DNA of 64,000 nucleotides from Litorimonas sp963972195 (GTDB lineage: Bacteria > Pseudomonadota > Alphaproteobacteria > Caulobacterales > Maricaulaceae). The stretch lies in NCBI GenBank assembly GCA_963972195.1, contig CAXATH010000004.1, positions 248,001-312,000 of the forward strand, given 5' to 3'. Position numbers and translations under genes: made by a program. Numbering within the stretch: position 1 is the stretch's first letter; every line of letters begins with the position of its first letter. The notes under the pieces are model-generated. The model did no database searches. It was not told the origin of the DNA and worked only from the letters and a program-made list of their open reading frames with translations. Below are positions 8,729 through 18,258 of the stretch, in pieces.

Positions 8729-10071
8729 GCGATGCCTCCTTCCATTTGGAAATCATAAATCGCGCCAAGAGAGAGGAGTTGCGTGAGCTCGTCCAAAGCG
8801 GCGCGGCATTCGGTCATCAGCTCGGGATCACCCAGATCGTCTCTGACGAGGCGGTCACGATAATGACGTTTGACCCAGCCCTCCAGTTCCGAAAATTTAG
8901 TGTCGTTCATCAGCATCGGCGAATGAACCTGCGCCAGTTCGTCTTCGGTCAATTGCACACGGAGGCGGAGGCAAGCCGGGCCGCCGCCATTGCGCATGGA
9001 TTGGCGAAGGTCGAGATAATGCGCTTCGGAAATCGAATTATTTCCGGACAGGCAGTAATCAACAAAGGCTTTGGCCGTTGGGGTCTCTTCCGCATCTTTG
9101 GGCAAAATCAGAGCCATAGTTCCATTAGGTAAGCTCAAAAGCTGTGAATTAAAGAGGTAGGAGCTGATAGCGTCTTTAAGCGGCATATCCGCCATAAGGA
9201 ATTCCGGCTCGAAACCGAGAGGCGCTGCCTTGGCGCGAACGGCCTTTTGCATAGCGTCGATATCGTCAAACGCGTCTTTGTGATAGAACATGACGGTGCC
9301 ATTGGTGACGCAGACAACGTCATTATGAAACGCCCCGGCATCAATCGCTTTGGCGGATTGACGAAGATAAAGCGTTTTGTCTTCATCCAATTTGTGAAGG
9401 CGGGCGACAGCCTTTGAGGCTTCCAGAGTCTGGCGGCCGGGAAAGCGCGTTTGCTGCGTATCGCGAAAGGCTTCCCGTCCATAGACAAAAATTTCCAGCC
9501 CTTTTTGGTCGTGGCTGGCGCACATGCGATTGTGATTGGCGGCGCCTTCATCCCCGAAAACAGTGTTGGAGGGCAGGGCAGAATGAACGGCCGCATTGGG
9601 CAGAATGGCTTTTAACAGGCGTTCCGTTTGCGGCGCTTCGACAGAACGGTGCGGCATGGCGACAAGGTTGGCTGTGGTCAGATGAACCTGTCCGTCCGCC
9701 GCATCCGCCGATGGAGAGACTGTCGCCGCATTCGCCGTCCACATAGGCGAGGCGCTCATCAGATTGGCGACAAGAGAGGGGTTAGCTTTCCAAGCGCTTT
9801 CATGAACCGCCTTATCGGATCCGGTGAAGCCGATATTTCTGAGGTAGTGGGTCAGAGGCCGGGCATGAGGCGGCATCACGGCCTGCGGCAAGCCCATTTT
9901 GACAAGAGTGCGCATTTTCTCCAGACCCTGCAAGGCCGCTTCTTTGGGGTTCGACGCATTGCCTTTGTTTCCGGCAGAAGCGACATTGCCAAAGCTCAGC
10001 CCCGCGTAATTGTGCGTGGGGCCTACAAGACCATCGATATTTAATTCTACACTTTTTAACTTAGTGCTCAT
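8725..10071 (-). CDS. astB: N-succinylarginine dihydrolase
   Basis: Hydrolyses N2-succinylarginine to succinylornithine, ammonia and CO2, the second step of the arginine succinyltransferase pathway. Length is 448 residues, as in the family. Family motifs include the N-terminal GLVGPTHNYAGLSFGN, FGDEGAANHNRM with an active-site His, FHNDVVCVTN, and GGGPACLRLR with the nucleophilic cysteine near residue 370. The start overlaps the astA stop by 4 bases and the end overlaps the M20 gene by 4 bases, so the operon is fully coupled. Confidence 0.96.
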   Translation of the reverse strand: MSTKLKSVELNIDGLVGPTHNYAGLSFGNVASAGNKGNASNPKEAALQGLEKMRTLVKMGLPQAVMPPHARPLTHYLRNIGFTGSDKAVHESAWKANPSLVANLMSASPMWTANAATVSPSADAADGQVHLTTANLVAMPHRSVEAPQTERLLKAILPNAAVHSALPSNTVFGDEGAANHNRMCASHDQKGLEIFVYGREAFRDTQQTRFPGRQTLEASKAVARLHKLDEDKTLYLRQSAKAIDAGAFHNDVVCVTNGTVMFYHKDAFDDIDAMQKAVRAKAAPLGFEPEFLMADMPLKDAISSYLFNSQLLSLPNGTMALILPKDAEETPTAKAFVDYCLSGNNSISEAHYLDLRQSMRNGGGPACLRLRVQLTEDELAQVHSPMLMNDTKFSELEGWVKRHYRDRLVRDDLGDPELMTECRAALDELTQLLSLGAIYDFQMEGGIA

Positions 10072-11093
10072 GACGTCTCATTTCTGACAATCTGAGGTTC
10101 TTTCATTTGCGCAATGAAGACCGGGTCTGATCCGTTACGAATGTTATCTGCAATGTTTTTGTCGCCAATTTTTTCAACAAGATTGGCGGGCCCGACCGTG
10201 GCGCGGAAATTCATCCCCGTACCGCAGGAATAAAGGCATCTTTCCTGACCGGCGACATCGCCGTAGCTCTCAATTTCTGTTGTCGTTCTTGCGATCCAGG
10301 TCTTGTCGGTTTGGCACCGCACGGCCGGGCCGCCGTCAAAGACATCGCACATATCGGTTTCTTCAAAGCCAATACTTTTGAGCATATTCATGGCTGGGCG
10401 GGAGTTATCATGCGGCCGTCCCGTACAATCCGAAACAATAGGCGGCAGGAGGTTAAGCATTATCGGAAGGGCTGGAAGGAGGTCGACGATAAAGCGTTTA
10501 TCCACGGTCGACAGCTTATCCGCGTTATCGAAATCCATCTGGATAAAGCGGGAGGCCAAATGTTTCCAGAAAGGCGAGATGCCTTGCTCATCTGTCCAGC
10601 CAAGAATTTCAGCCATTAACCCATCTTGAAAACTGTCGCGGTTGTTCTGGATATAGCCAAATCTGCCTGCTGACAGAAGACGGGCGAGTCCCGTGCCGCG
10701 CCCGGCTTGAGCCATGAACAGAGAGGCCACTTCTGAATAAGAATAAAAGTCGGTAGTCAGTTGCAGCGTATCATAATCAATAGCAAGTTTCGGGTTGGTC
10801 GCGCGGCCGGAATGACGGGATCGTTTGAAATTATAAAACGGAACTTCGCCGCCCAATTTCATGATAATCGCCGAAATTCCTAAAATGACTCCGTCGCGTT
10901 CCACGACAAATAAAAGTCGGTTTGCGCCGTCTTTCTCGTTCAGAGTTTCGAGGGACTCTTCGACCTGCGCTTTTACGAGCTCCCGCGTGTTCGGAACATT
11001 CGTCAGTCCCTCGCGGGCGGTTGAGGTGAACTCAAGAATAGCGTCAATATCCGCTTTCTGGGCCAGCCTGAAAATATCTTTGTGCGTATCCAA
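10068..11093 (-). CDS. astA: Arginine N-succinyltransferase
   Basis: Transfers succinate from succinyl-CoA to the alpha-amino group of arginine, the entry step of the pathway. The 341-residue protein has the AstA core: YSEVASLFMAQAGRGTGLARLLSAGRFGYI, and PPIVSDCTGRPHDNSRPAMNMLKSIGF in separate conserved blocks. The only upstream-complete start is a TTG at 11091-11093. An in-frame stop lies two codons before it, and the protein begins at the position expected from E. coli AstA. The AAGG before this TTG is only 2 bases away, so initiation may be weak. First gene of a five-gene minus-strand operon. astC and astE are absent from the window. Confidence 0.95.
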   Translation of the reverse strand: MDTHKDIFRLAQKADIDAILEFTSTAREGLTNVPNTRELVKAQVEESLETLNEKDGANRLLFVVERDGVILGISAIIMKLGGEVPFYNFKRSRHSGRATNPKLAIDYDTLQLTTDFYSYSEVASLFMAQAGRGTGLARLLSAGRFGYIQNNRDSFQDGLMAEILGWTDEQGISPFWKHLASRFIQMDFDNADKLSTVDKRFIVDLLPALPIMLNLLPPIVSDCTGRPHDNSRPAMNMLKSIGFEETDMCDVFDGGPAVRCQTDKTWIARTTTEIESYGDVAGQERCLYSCGTGMNFRATVGPANLVEKIGDKNIADNIRNGSDPVFIAQMKEPQIVRNETS

Positions 11094-11252
11094 ACCTTAG
11101 TGTCATCCTGTGCAAATTCGTGAAACCACCTTCCTATCCCAAGGCTGGCCAACCGTAAACACACAAGACGGTCATTGATAAGGCCGCTTGTTCACACCCG
11201 GCGCTTTGTTTAGCGTGCGCCAAAGCTGAAATTAACTTGGCTAGGGGAAGTT

Positions 11253-12320
11253 ATGAAACTGTTTCTGTATTTTTTAGGCGCGGCATTGTTTGCCCTCTTG
11301 GCCTATTTGTTGCTGTGGCCTGTCCCGATAAACCCTCAAAGCTGGGAAGCTCCTCAAGGTGAAGGTTACGTTGGGGTGTTTGCGCCGAATAAGGCGCTCG
11401 CCGGGCTAATTGAGATAGATCTGCCAAAAAATCATTACGGCCCGGAAGACATCGTCCAGATGAACGGTTTGATTTATATGTCGACGCAAACAGGATGGAT
11501 ACTCACTTTTGATCCGGCTACCGAGATGATTTCAGAATTTGTTGAAACGGGCGGAAAGCCCCTTGGGCTAGAGAGCTATAACGGCCGACTTTATGTCGCT
11601 GATGCTTACAAAGGGCTTCTTGAAATTGACGCAGAGGGAGAGATAAAGGTTTTGGCCGACAGCGTCGACGAGACTCCTATTCTTTATGCCGATGATCTCG
11701 ACATAACCGATGAAGGTTTGATTTATTTTACAGACGCCAGCACGAAATTCGGCGCAAAGTCAGCCGGATCAACAATGGACGGCTCGCTACTCGAAATTAT
11801 GGAGCATGGCCGGACCGGGCGGGTTCTGGTTTACGACCTCACGGCACAGGAAACCCGAAGCGTTGCGGAAGGCATTTCTTTTTCAAATGGCGTGGCCATT
11901 GCGCCGGATGGAGAGTCGGTTTGGGTGAATGAAACGGGGGAATACCGCGTTTTGGAAATATCGCCGGAAGGCAACCGCCGCGTCGTGATAGAGAACCTGC
12001 CCGGGTTTCCGGATAATATTAATCGCGGCCCCAACGGAACCTACCTTTTGGGGCTCGTGTCGAAGCGGGCCAAACCCCTAGACGACCTCTCTTCCAAACC
12101 TTTTTTGCGTAAAGTGATCTGGCGGCTGCCGGAATTTTTAAAGCCCGCCGCAGAGAATTACGGTTTTATCGTGCAACTGGGCCGAGACGGGCGGGTTATA
12201 AAGACGTGGCAAGACCCGGCGGGCGCCTATCCGCTGACAACCGGCGGACTAGTCATTGGCGACCGTTTATATGTGTCTAGCCTTGGGTCGGAAACTTTGG
12301 GTTATCGGCCCTACCCTTAA
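11253..12320 (+). CDS. SMP-30/strictosidine synthase-like beta-propeller protein, membrane anchored
   Basis: A 355-residue protein with one N-terminal membrane helix (about 3-22) followed by a beta-propeller like the strictosidine synthase/APMAP group. Typical blade motifs are YADDLDITDEGLIYFTDAS and GISFSNGVAIAPDGESVWVNET, with LPGFPDNIN in the metal-site region. Relatives are hydrolases or lactonases acting on unknown substrates. The anchor and orientation suggest a periplasmic propeller. The start has a GGGGAAG site. The next gene on the same strand begins 35 bases later, so they may be co-transcribed. The 159-base gap before it, shared with astA, shows no clear promoter to my eye. Confidence 0.82.
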   Translation: MKLFLYFLGAALFALLAYLLLWPVPINPQSWEAPQGEGYVGVFAPNKALAGLIEIDLPKNHYGPEDIVQMNGLIYMSTQTGWILTFDPATEMISEFVETGGKPLGLESYNGRLYVADAYKGLLEIDAEGEIKVLADSVDETPILYADDLDITDEGLIYFTDASTKFGAKSAGSTMDGSLLEIMEHGRTGRVLVYDLTAQETRSVAEGISFSNGVAIAPDGESVWVNETGEYRVLEISPEGNRRVVIENLPGFPDNINRGPNGTYLLGLVSKRAKPLDDLSSKPFLRKVIWRLPEFLKPAAENYGFIVQLGRDGRVIKTWQDPAGAYPLTTGGLVIGDRLYVSSLGSETLGYRPYP

Positions 12321-12355
12321 TCGATAGGGTGAAACCAAATAAGAGAGGAAAAGAT

Positions 12356-13528
12356 ATGTCAGATAGAGAATTTGAAATTGTCATTTACGGAGCCACCGGA
12401 TTTACAGGGCGATTGGTCGCCGAATATCTGGACAGCGAATATGGAAGCGATCTGAAATGGGCTATGGCGGGACGCTCTCAGGAAAAACTTGAATCCGTTC
12501 GCGATGAAATGGGCATTTCTAAAGACGTCGCTCTGATTGTCGCTAATTCCGATAAACCGGAAACGCTCTCAGACATGGCCAAGCAAACCAAAGCTGTCAT
12601 CACCACGGTCGGCCCATATCAGCTTTACGGCGAGCCCTTGGTCAAGGCCTGCGTCGAAGCCGGCACGGATTATGTCGACCTGTGCGGAGAGCCCGCTTGG
12701 ATGCATGACATTATTGAGAAATATGACGCCCCGGCCAAAGAGAGCGGATCGCGTGTTGTGCTATCTTGCGGCTTTGACTCCATTCCTTTTGATATGGGCG
12801 TTTATTTTCTTCAGCGTCACGCCAATGAAGCCATAGGTAAACCCCTCCCAAAAATCCGGGGACGTGTCCGTAAAATGAAAGGGACATTTTCAGGCGGCAC
12901 GGCGGCAAGCTTTGCCGAAACGATGAAACGCGCCAAGAAACAGCCGGAAATTCTAGACTGGCTGAAAGACCCGTTCTCTCTCGTGCCGGATTTCACGGGC
13001 CCGGCCCAACCGACCGGCCATAAGCCTATCCACGAAAAAGATATCGACAGCTGGTCCGCACCTTTTGTCATGGCCTCCATCAATACAAAAAATGTTCACC
13101 GCTCCAATGCTTTGATGGGCCATGCTTACGGCGAAGGTTTCATCTATGACGAAATGATTTTGACCGGCCCGGGTGATAAGGGGGAAGCGGCGGCCAAGCA
13201 CGTTGCCGAAACGGATACTTTCGGAAAGAATCCGCCGAAGCCGGGTGAGGGGCCGTCCAAAGAAGAGCGCGAAAACGGTTTTTACGATATTCTTTTCATC
13301 GGCAATACCGAAGACGGCAAACAATTAATGGCAAGCGTTAAGGGAGATAAGGATCCGGGCTATGGCTCGACCTCGAAAATGATTTCCGAAAGCGCGCTGA
13401 CATTGGTCAAAGATGTCGGACGGGATCAAACTGGCGGCGGCGTTTACACGACAGCTCCCGCTTTGGGCGTCGCGTTGATTGACCGCTTGCAGGATCATGC
13501 CGGCCTGACATTTACGCTGGAAGGATAA
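12356..13528 (+). CDS. Saccharopine dehydrogenase NADP-binding domain family protein (trans-acting enoyl reductase-like)
   Basis: A 390-residue protein beginning with a Rossmann nucleotide-binding motif, IVIYGATGFTGRLVAEYL. It shares the segments TTVGPYQLYGEPLVKAC, DYVDLCGEP and LSCGFDSIPFDMG with the group that includes mycobacterial trans-acting enoyl reductases and saccharopine dehydrogenase-like oxidoreductases. The substrate is unknown and lipid reduction is possible. The ATG at 12356 is preferred over an in-frame GTG at 12329, because GAGAGGA lies 6 bases upstream of the ATG. No signal peptide. It follows the SMP-30-like gene closely. Confidence 0.85.
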   Translation: MSDREFEIVIYGATGFTGRLVAEYLDSEYGSDLKWAMAGRSQEKLESVRDEMGISKDVALIVANSDKPETLSDMAKQTKAVITTVGPYQLYGEPLVKACVEAGTDYVDLCGEPAWMHDIIEKYDAPAKESGSRVVLSCGFDSIPFDMGVYFLQRHANEAIGKPLPKIRGRVRKMKGTFSGGTAASFAETMKRAKKQPEILDWLKDPFSLVPDFTGPAQPTGHKPIHEKDIDSWSAPFVMASINTKNVHRSNALMGHAYGEGFIYDEMILTGPGDKGEAAAKHVAETDTFGKNPPKPGEGPSKEERENGFYDILFIGNTEDGKQLMASVKGDKDPGYGSTSKMISESALTLVKDVGRDQTGGGVYTTAPALGVALIDRLQDHAGLTFTLEG

Positions 13529-13583
13529 ATCTAATTAACGCACCTCCCTTCCCAGGCGCTTTAATTTAGCTTAACGCGGAGAG

Positions 13584-15059
13584 ATGGAAACTTACGGCCT
13601 TCTTTCTCTTCTGCCGCCTGTCTTGGCAATTGTCCTTGCGCTTTGGACGCGTCAGGTTTTCCTGTCGCTTCTCTTGGGGATCGCCTCCGGCTTTCTTATC
13701 CTTGCAGGCGGGAATCCGCTGCAAGGTACGCTCGATACGCTCGGCGGTTTCGTCGCCGTTTTTGAGAGCAATTATAATACCGAAATAATTATCTTCACCC
13801 TGCTTATCGGGGCTTTGATTGCCTTGATTCAACGCGCCGGAGGCGTTGAAGGATTCGTCAATCGCGTGCTGAATTGGCTGCAAGCCAAGGCGGCCAAAGC
13901 CGACGGGAAAGGCCAACGCAAAAAGGTCGAACTTCTCGCCGTTCTGACTGGCATGCTGATTTTCGTCGAGAGCAATATTTCAACTCTGACGGTCGGCACG
14001 CTCTATCGCCCCGTCACAGATAAACTTAACATCCCGCGCGAAAAACTCGCCTATATTGCCGACAGCACCTGCGCGCCCGCTTGTATTTTGATACCGCTCA
14101 ATGCCTGGGGCGCTTATGTCATGGGATTGCTAGCAGAGCAGAATGTGAAGGAGCCAGTTTCTATGCTGGTCGGGGCGGTAGCGTTTAATTTCTATCCCAT
14201 GTTGGCCATAGCTCTTTTGGTTCTCGTCATCTTAACAGGCCGCGATTTCGGCGAGATGAAAAAGGCGGAAACCCGCGCCAAGACCGAAAACAAGATTCTT
14301 CGAGACGGCGCCGTTCCCATGATTGCGGGCGACATTACCATGATGGAAGCCAAAGAGGACGCCGCTCCCAAAGCGCGAAATATGCTCATACCCATTGTGG
14401 CGCTGGTCTTGCTTATGCCGGTTTTTCTTATCTTTACGGGCTGGGCTCCGTCGGCAGAAGCGCCAAATTCCTTCTTTGACATCATCAATCGGGCGTCCGG
14501 CTCTAAATCTGTTCTCTATTCCGTTTGCGGGGCCATACTGGTCTCTATGATCTTGAACAAATCACAGGGCATTATGGGCATTCGGGAAATGGTGGACGTA
14601 ATTCTTAAAGGGATGTCCGGTATGGTGCCTCTGGCTTTGCTCATGGTGTTCGCCTTTGCCTTGGGAACGCTTTGCGGGGACCTCGGCACCGGAATATATG
14701 TTGCTGAACAGGCCAAACCCTTCCTCTCGCCCGCTCTCGTACCGGCACTGATTTTTATCATTAGCGGGTTTATTGCGTTCTCGACGGGGACAAGTTGGGG
14801 CACGTTTGCGATCATGATCGCGATTGCCGTTCCTCTTGCGCAGGGTTTAGACACAAATGTCACCCTAGCGGTCGCAGCGGCACTTGGCGGCGGAGTTTTT
14901 GGGGACCATTGCAGCCCCACCTCTGATACGTCGATTATTACCTCTATGGCGACGGCCAATGATCATATTGACCATGTCAGAACGCAGCTCCCTTACGCCC
15001 TTTTGGCCGGAGCAGGGGCTACACTCCTCTATTTGGCATTAGGATTTTCCGGCGTTTAG
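13584..15059 (+). CDS. NhaC family Na+/H+ antiporter
   Basis: Integral membrane protein of 491 residues with about 11 hydrophobic helices. The C-terminal half carries the family signature GDHCSPTSDTSIITSMAT, preceded by the STGTSWGTFAIM segment. Both are typical of NhaC-type sodium/proton exchangers. A hydrophilic charged loop (about 215-260, rich in Lys/Glu) lies between the membrane halves. The role would be sodium export or pH balance, consistent with a marine habitat. Some members move other ions or amino acids, so specificity is not certain. Its stop overlaps the convergent TPR gene by 4 bases. Confidence 0.88.
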   Translation: METYGLLSLLPPVLAIVLALWTRQVFLSLLLGIASGFLILAGGNPLQGTLDTLGGFVAVFESNYNTEIIIFTLLIGALIALIQRAGGVEGFVNRVLNWLQAKAAKADGKGQRKKVELLAVLTGMLIFVESNISTLTVGTLYRPVTDKLNIPREKLAYIADSTCAPACILIPLNAWGAYVMGLLAEQNVKEPVSMLVGAVAFNFYPMLAIALLVLVILTGRDFGEMKKAETRAKTENKILRDGAVPMIAGDITMMEAKEDAAPKARNMLIPIVALVLLMPVFLIFTGWAPSAEAPNSFFDIINRASGSKSVLYSVCGAILVSMILNKSQGIMGIREMVDVILKGMSGMVPLALLMVFAFALGTLCGDLGTGIYVAEQAKPFLSPALVPALIFIISGFIAFSTGTSWGTFAIMIAIAVPLAQGLDTNVTLAVAAALGGGVFGDHCSPTSDTSIITSMATANDHIDHVRTQLPYALLAGAGATLLYLALGFSGV

Positions 15060-15796
15060 GAAGGCGGAGCGGAGAGAGCTTTCCCAAGGGTGAGCGTGGC
15101 CTCGTTTAACGCTTCCAGATCTTTACATCCGTTTCCGCAAGCGCGTCTTTGTTTGTCCAGCTTTTTCAAGTGATTTCCGGCAGCTTCATAGTTGCCGTCG
15201 CGTAATTCCAGTAATCCCAGACGCATGCGCGCGTCGTAATTGCGGTAATTATGCTCCAGCGATTCAGAGAGGCTTTCTTTGGCTTCGGCAAATTTTCCAA
15301 GCTGAATTTGCGACAGGCCGCTCATATATCGTGAAAAGCCGAAATCCTCATAAGTGATTTTACCGTCTGCATTCAAAGACGTAACCGCCTGAATATTTGA
15401 AGAAGAGGCCGCATTGGACGCGGAGGTTGAAGACAGATTAAGGGTTGGACCAGAGGAGCCTCCATCCGTACTTCCGCCGGCGGAGCTGACCTGTGCTAAG
15501 CCAGAAGAAAGCTGAGCACTTATGTCGGCATTGGACATGGTCCGCGCAGCGCGTTTCACGGCCCGCTCTGATCGCTTCAATGACTGGAAGTGATTTTCAA
15601 ATTCGATTTCTGCTGTGGCGTAATCACCGGCGTTGAACGCCCGCATCGCTCTATTGCCGGATTGCCCGCGCTGACCATAAGCGATGATTTCGTCTACTGG
15701 CGCTTTTTCCGAAGCGGTCTCGGCGGAGCCCTGAGCGTAAGCGGCGGTGGAAACAGCGCAGCAAAGCGCAGCTGAAAGCAAAGCGGACTTAAACAT
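15056..15796 (-). CDS. Secreted TPR-like protein of unknown function
   Basis: A 246-residue protein with a clear signal peptide (about 1-21, ending AYAQ). Two regions look like tetratricopeptide helices: residues about 47-75 (RAMRAFNAGDYATAEIEFE) and about 155-225 (LGKFAEAKESLSESLEHN, LLELRDGNYEAAGNHL). A Ser/Gly/Ala-rich low-complexity stretch of about 45 residues separates them. Two cysteines near the C terminus (ACGNGCKD) may form a disulphide. Likely a periplasmic scaffold or adaptor. I do not recognise a specific family. It stands alone between the convergent nhaC and dnaJ. Confidence 0.75.
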   Translation of the reverse strand: MFKSALLSAALCCAVSTAAYAQGSAETASEKAPVDEIIAYGQRGQSGNRAMRAFNAGDYATAEIEFENHFQSLKRSERAVKRAARTMSNADISAQLSSGLAQVSSAGGSTDGGSSGPTLNLSSTSASNAASSSNIQAVTSLNADGKITYEDFGFSRYMSGLSQIQLGKFAEAKESLSESLEHNYRNYDARMRLGLLELRDGNYEAAGNHLKKLDKQRRACGNGCKDLEALNEATLTLGKALSAPPS

Positions 15797-15881
15797 ATTC
15801 AGGCTCCAATAATTAGAGACTGAACATACCAGACTTTCCGGAGGAATAAAATAGATGGCCCAAAAGGGGCTTTTTCCAGAT

Positions 15882-17036
15882 TTAGTCTACCAATTCATCC
15901 CAAAAAGCGCGTGCTTTATCGAAGAAGTTTTTGCTCTCCGGGCTGATCTCATCCCCGCCTTCTTTTGCAAACTCTTCCAGAATTTCTCGCTGGCGTTTGT
16001 TGAGTTTCGAAGGGGTTTCAACGCTTAGCTCGACATACATGTCGCCGCGTTGATTTGAACGCAAAGTGCTCATCCCTTTGCCGCGCAGGCGCATCCGGCG
16101 GCCGGATTGGCTGCCGTCGGGGATTTTGAGTTTGGAGCGTCCGCCGTCGATTGTCGGAATTTCAATTTCCCCGCCAAGCGCCGCCGTCGTCATCGGAACG
16201 GGCGTTCGGCAAAACAGGCTTGCGCCTTCGCGCTCGAACAAATTATGAGGTTTGATAGAAACGAAAATATAGAGGTCGCCGCGCTGACCGGGGCCGCCGC
16301 GTTTCGGGGCTGCATCGCCTTGGCCGGAGAGCCTTATGCGAGTGCCGTCTTCCACGCCCGCAGGAATAGAAACGTCCAGGGCTGTTGGTTGTCGAACCTG
16401 ACCTTGGCCATCACAGGATTTGCAAGGGTCAGATACATATTCGCCTTGACCGCCGCAGGTCGTGCAAGGCCGCTCCATTGTGAAGAAACCCTGTTGTGTT
16501 CGAACGCGTCCTGCACCGCCGCAGGTAGAGCACGTCTCGATAGACGCACCGGGCTCTGCCCCGACCCCGTCACAACGCTCACAATCCTCGGCGATAGGAA
16601 TCTCAATATCTATATCTTTGCCGTGAAAGGCGTCTTCGAGAGTGATTTCCATTTCATAGCGAAGGTCAGATCCGCGCTGCACGGATTGCCGTCCGCGTCC
16701 GCCGCCAAACATATCGGCGAATCCGCCGCCGGCGGCCCCTCCGCCGAAAATCTGGCTAAATATATCGCCAAAGTCCTGGAAACCTGCGCCGCCGCCCATG
16801 CCTCCGCCTTGTTCAAAGGCCGCGTGACCCATCCGGTCATAGGCTGCGCGCTTTTGCCCGTCAGACAGCACACCATATGCTTCGTTTAGCTCTTTAAAGC
16901 GGGCTTCGGCTTCGGGATCGTCTGGGTGTCGGTCCGGGTGACACTCCATCGCTTTCTTCCGAAAGGCGGATTTCAGTGATTTGGCATCAGCGTTTTTTGC
17001 GACGCCTAATGTTTCGTAATAGTCGCGTTTTGCCAC
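15882..17036 (-). CDS. dnaJ: Chaperone protein DnaJ
   Basis: Hsp40 co-chaperone that stimulates DnaK ATPase and delivers unfolded clients. The 384-residue protein shows full class I architecture: J domain (1-70, HPD in CHPDRHPDD), Gly/Phe-rich linker (about 75-115), four CXXCXGXG zinc repeats (CERCDGVG, CSTCGGAG, CTTCGGQG, CKSCDGQG) and the C-terminal client-binding domain. An AAGGA site lies ahead of the start. It is on the dnaK strand, but a glycosyltransferase gene and a terminator lie between them, so dnaJ may not simply share the dnaK transcript. Confidence 0.98.
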   Translation of the reverse strand: MAKRDYYETLGVAKNADAKSLKSAFRKKAMECHPDRHPDDPEAEARFKELNEAYGVLSDGQKRAAYDRMGHAAFEQGGGMGGGAGFQDFGDIFSQIFGGGAAGGGFADMFGGGRGRQSVQRGSDLRYEMEITLEDAFHGKDIDIEIPIAEDCERCDGVGAEPGASIETCSTCGGAGRVRTQQGFFTMERPCTTCGGQGEYVSDPCKSCDGQGQVRQPTALDVSIPAGVEDGTRIRLSGQGDAAPKRGGPGQRGDLYIFVSIKPHNLFEREGASLFCRTPVPMTTAALGGEIEIPTIDGGRSKLKIPDGSQSGRRMRLRGKGMSTLRSNQRGDMYVELSVETPSKLNKRQREILEEFAKEGGDEISPESKNFFDKARAFWDELVD

Positions 17037-17084
17037 GGCTTATATTCCTTGATTGTCGTTTGACAGTATCTCTCGCCGCCCGTT

Positions 17085-18185
17085 TTAGCCTAGCGCGAGA
17101 ACGTCTCCGATCTGGCGATCCCAGAGGAGCGTTTGCGCTTGTGCATGAGCAGCGTTCCCCATGTGGGAAGCACGGTCCGGTTCGTCAATAAGCCCTTGCA
17201 GGGCAATGACAACTTCCTCGAGATTTTCTCCGTCCACGACCAGACCGGTTTTGCTGTGCTGCACTGCATCGGGCGCGCCGCCTGCGTTCCCGGATATGCT
17301 CGGCAGGCGGTGCAGACCTGCCTCGATATAGGTAATCCCGAAGCCTTCGCACTGATCGCCAACCTGTCGTCCGGGCTGCATATAGATGTCGGCGCTGTCA
17401 AAGAGGGCGGATTTTCGGCCCCCCTCGACCCGTCCGGCAAAGGTCACACCGCCTGATAAATTAGCGCTTTCGACGATCTCTTTCAGCCTGTCCAGATCCG
17501 GTCCGGTTCCGGCAATGACCATCTGGGCTTTAATGTCTTTGAGTGTGAGTTGGCGCAAAGCCGTAATCGCTGTGTCTATCCCTTTCCAGTCTACAAGCCG
17601 GCAGAGAGCCAGCAGACGCGTTCCCTCCGCAGGCCACAGATTATCTGCAAATGTTTTGTCCGCCTCCGTTATCGGCTCCGGCTCGGAAACCGGATTGGGG
17701 CGTACATGCAGCTCCGGCCCTCCTTTATGAGGCAAATAGGCTTCGACGCGCAGCGCTGTTTGCGAGGAAACAGCAATGATATGATCGGCCTTCTCTAAAG
17801 ACCGCATAATACGCGCCGTTTTGGAACTATTCGGGTCTTTGGGGAATTCGTTGCCATGGGCATAAATCAGAACCGGAACGTCCATATCAGCGGCAAGAAA
17901 TTCCGCGCTTTTCCAGCTGTCACAGACGAGGCGGCTGACCGAATTATCCTCGCAAAACCGTTTAATCGCTGAGGCCTTATTTCGTCTGCGCCATTGTTTC
18001 AAACCACTGAACCGGCGCACCATGTAAGGGGCATCCGCGTCCCGGTCATAAGCCACGGCGCGGCGGTCCCCATCCGCATAGACGACAACCTCTTCAATTC
18101 TCGCGGCCGCGCGGGCAAACCCGTCCATCAGGGTTTGAATGCCTCCAGAGCGGGGCGGGAAAGCCTGTACAGACATCAAAATCAT
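17085..18185 (-). CDS. GT4 family glycosyltransferase between dnaK and dnaJ
   Basis: A GT-B fold glycosyltransferase of 366 residues. The N-terminal acceptor domain begins with ILMSVQAFPPRSGGIQTLMDG, and the C-terminal donor domain has the retaining-GT4 signature EGFGITYIEAG with the catalytic Glu, plus the strand-turn VIAGTGPDLDRLK. The likely donor is a nucleotide sugar and the target a surface glycan or glycolipid, but neither can be told from sequence. It lies 73 bases after dnaK, behind an intrinsic terminator, and 48 bases before dnaJ. It is probably transcribed by read-through from dnaK or from an unseen promoter. Its presence inside the heat-shock pair is unusual. Confidence 0.88.
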   Translation of the reverse strand: MILMSVQAFPPRSGGIQTLMDGFARAAARIEEVVVYADGDRRAVAYDRDADAPYMVRRFSGLKQWRRRNKASAIKRFCEDNSVSRLVCDSWKSAEFLAADMDVPVLIYAHGNEFPKDPNSSKTARIMRSLEKADHIIAVSSQTALRVEAYLPHKGGPELHVRPNPVSEPEPITEADKTFADNLWPAEGTRLLALCRLVDWKGIDTAITALRQLTLKDIKAQMVIAGTGPDLDRLKEIVESANLSGGVTFAGRVEGGRKSALFDSADIYMQPGRQVGDQCEGFGITYIEAGLHRLPSISGNAGGAPDAVQHSKTGLVVDGENLEEVVIALQGLIDEPDRASHMGNAAHAQAQTLLWDRQIGDVLALG

Positions 18186-18200
18186 GAATTATCTATCCAA

Positions 18201-18231
18201 TAAAAAACCCCCTGCGCCTAGACGCAGAGGG
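18201..18231 (-). terminator. Intrinsic terminator after dnaK
   Basis: On the minus strand CCCTCTGCG pairs with CGCAGGGGG (9 pairs, one G-T) around a six-base loop, followed by six T. It lies 27 bases after the dnaK stop and before the glycosyltransferase, so it should end most dnaK transcripts. Confidence 0.9.
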
Positions 18232-18258
18232 TAAAATTTTCGAAAATTTATAAATCGC

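Noticed and set aside
16107..16889. 260-codon plus-strand frame across dnaJ
   Set aside because: Shadow of the dnaJ zinc and Gly-rich regions, with low-complexity translation.
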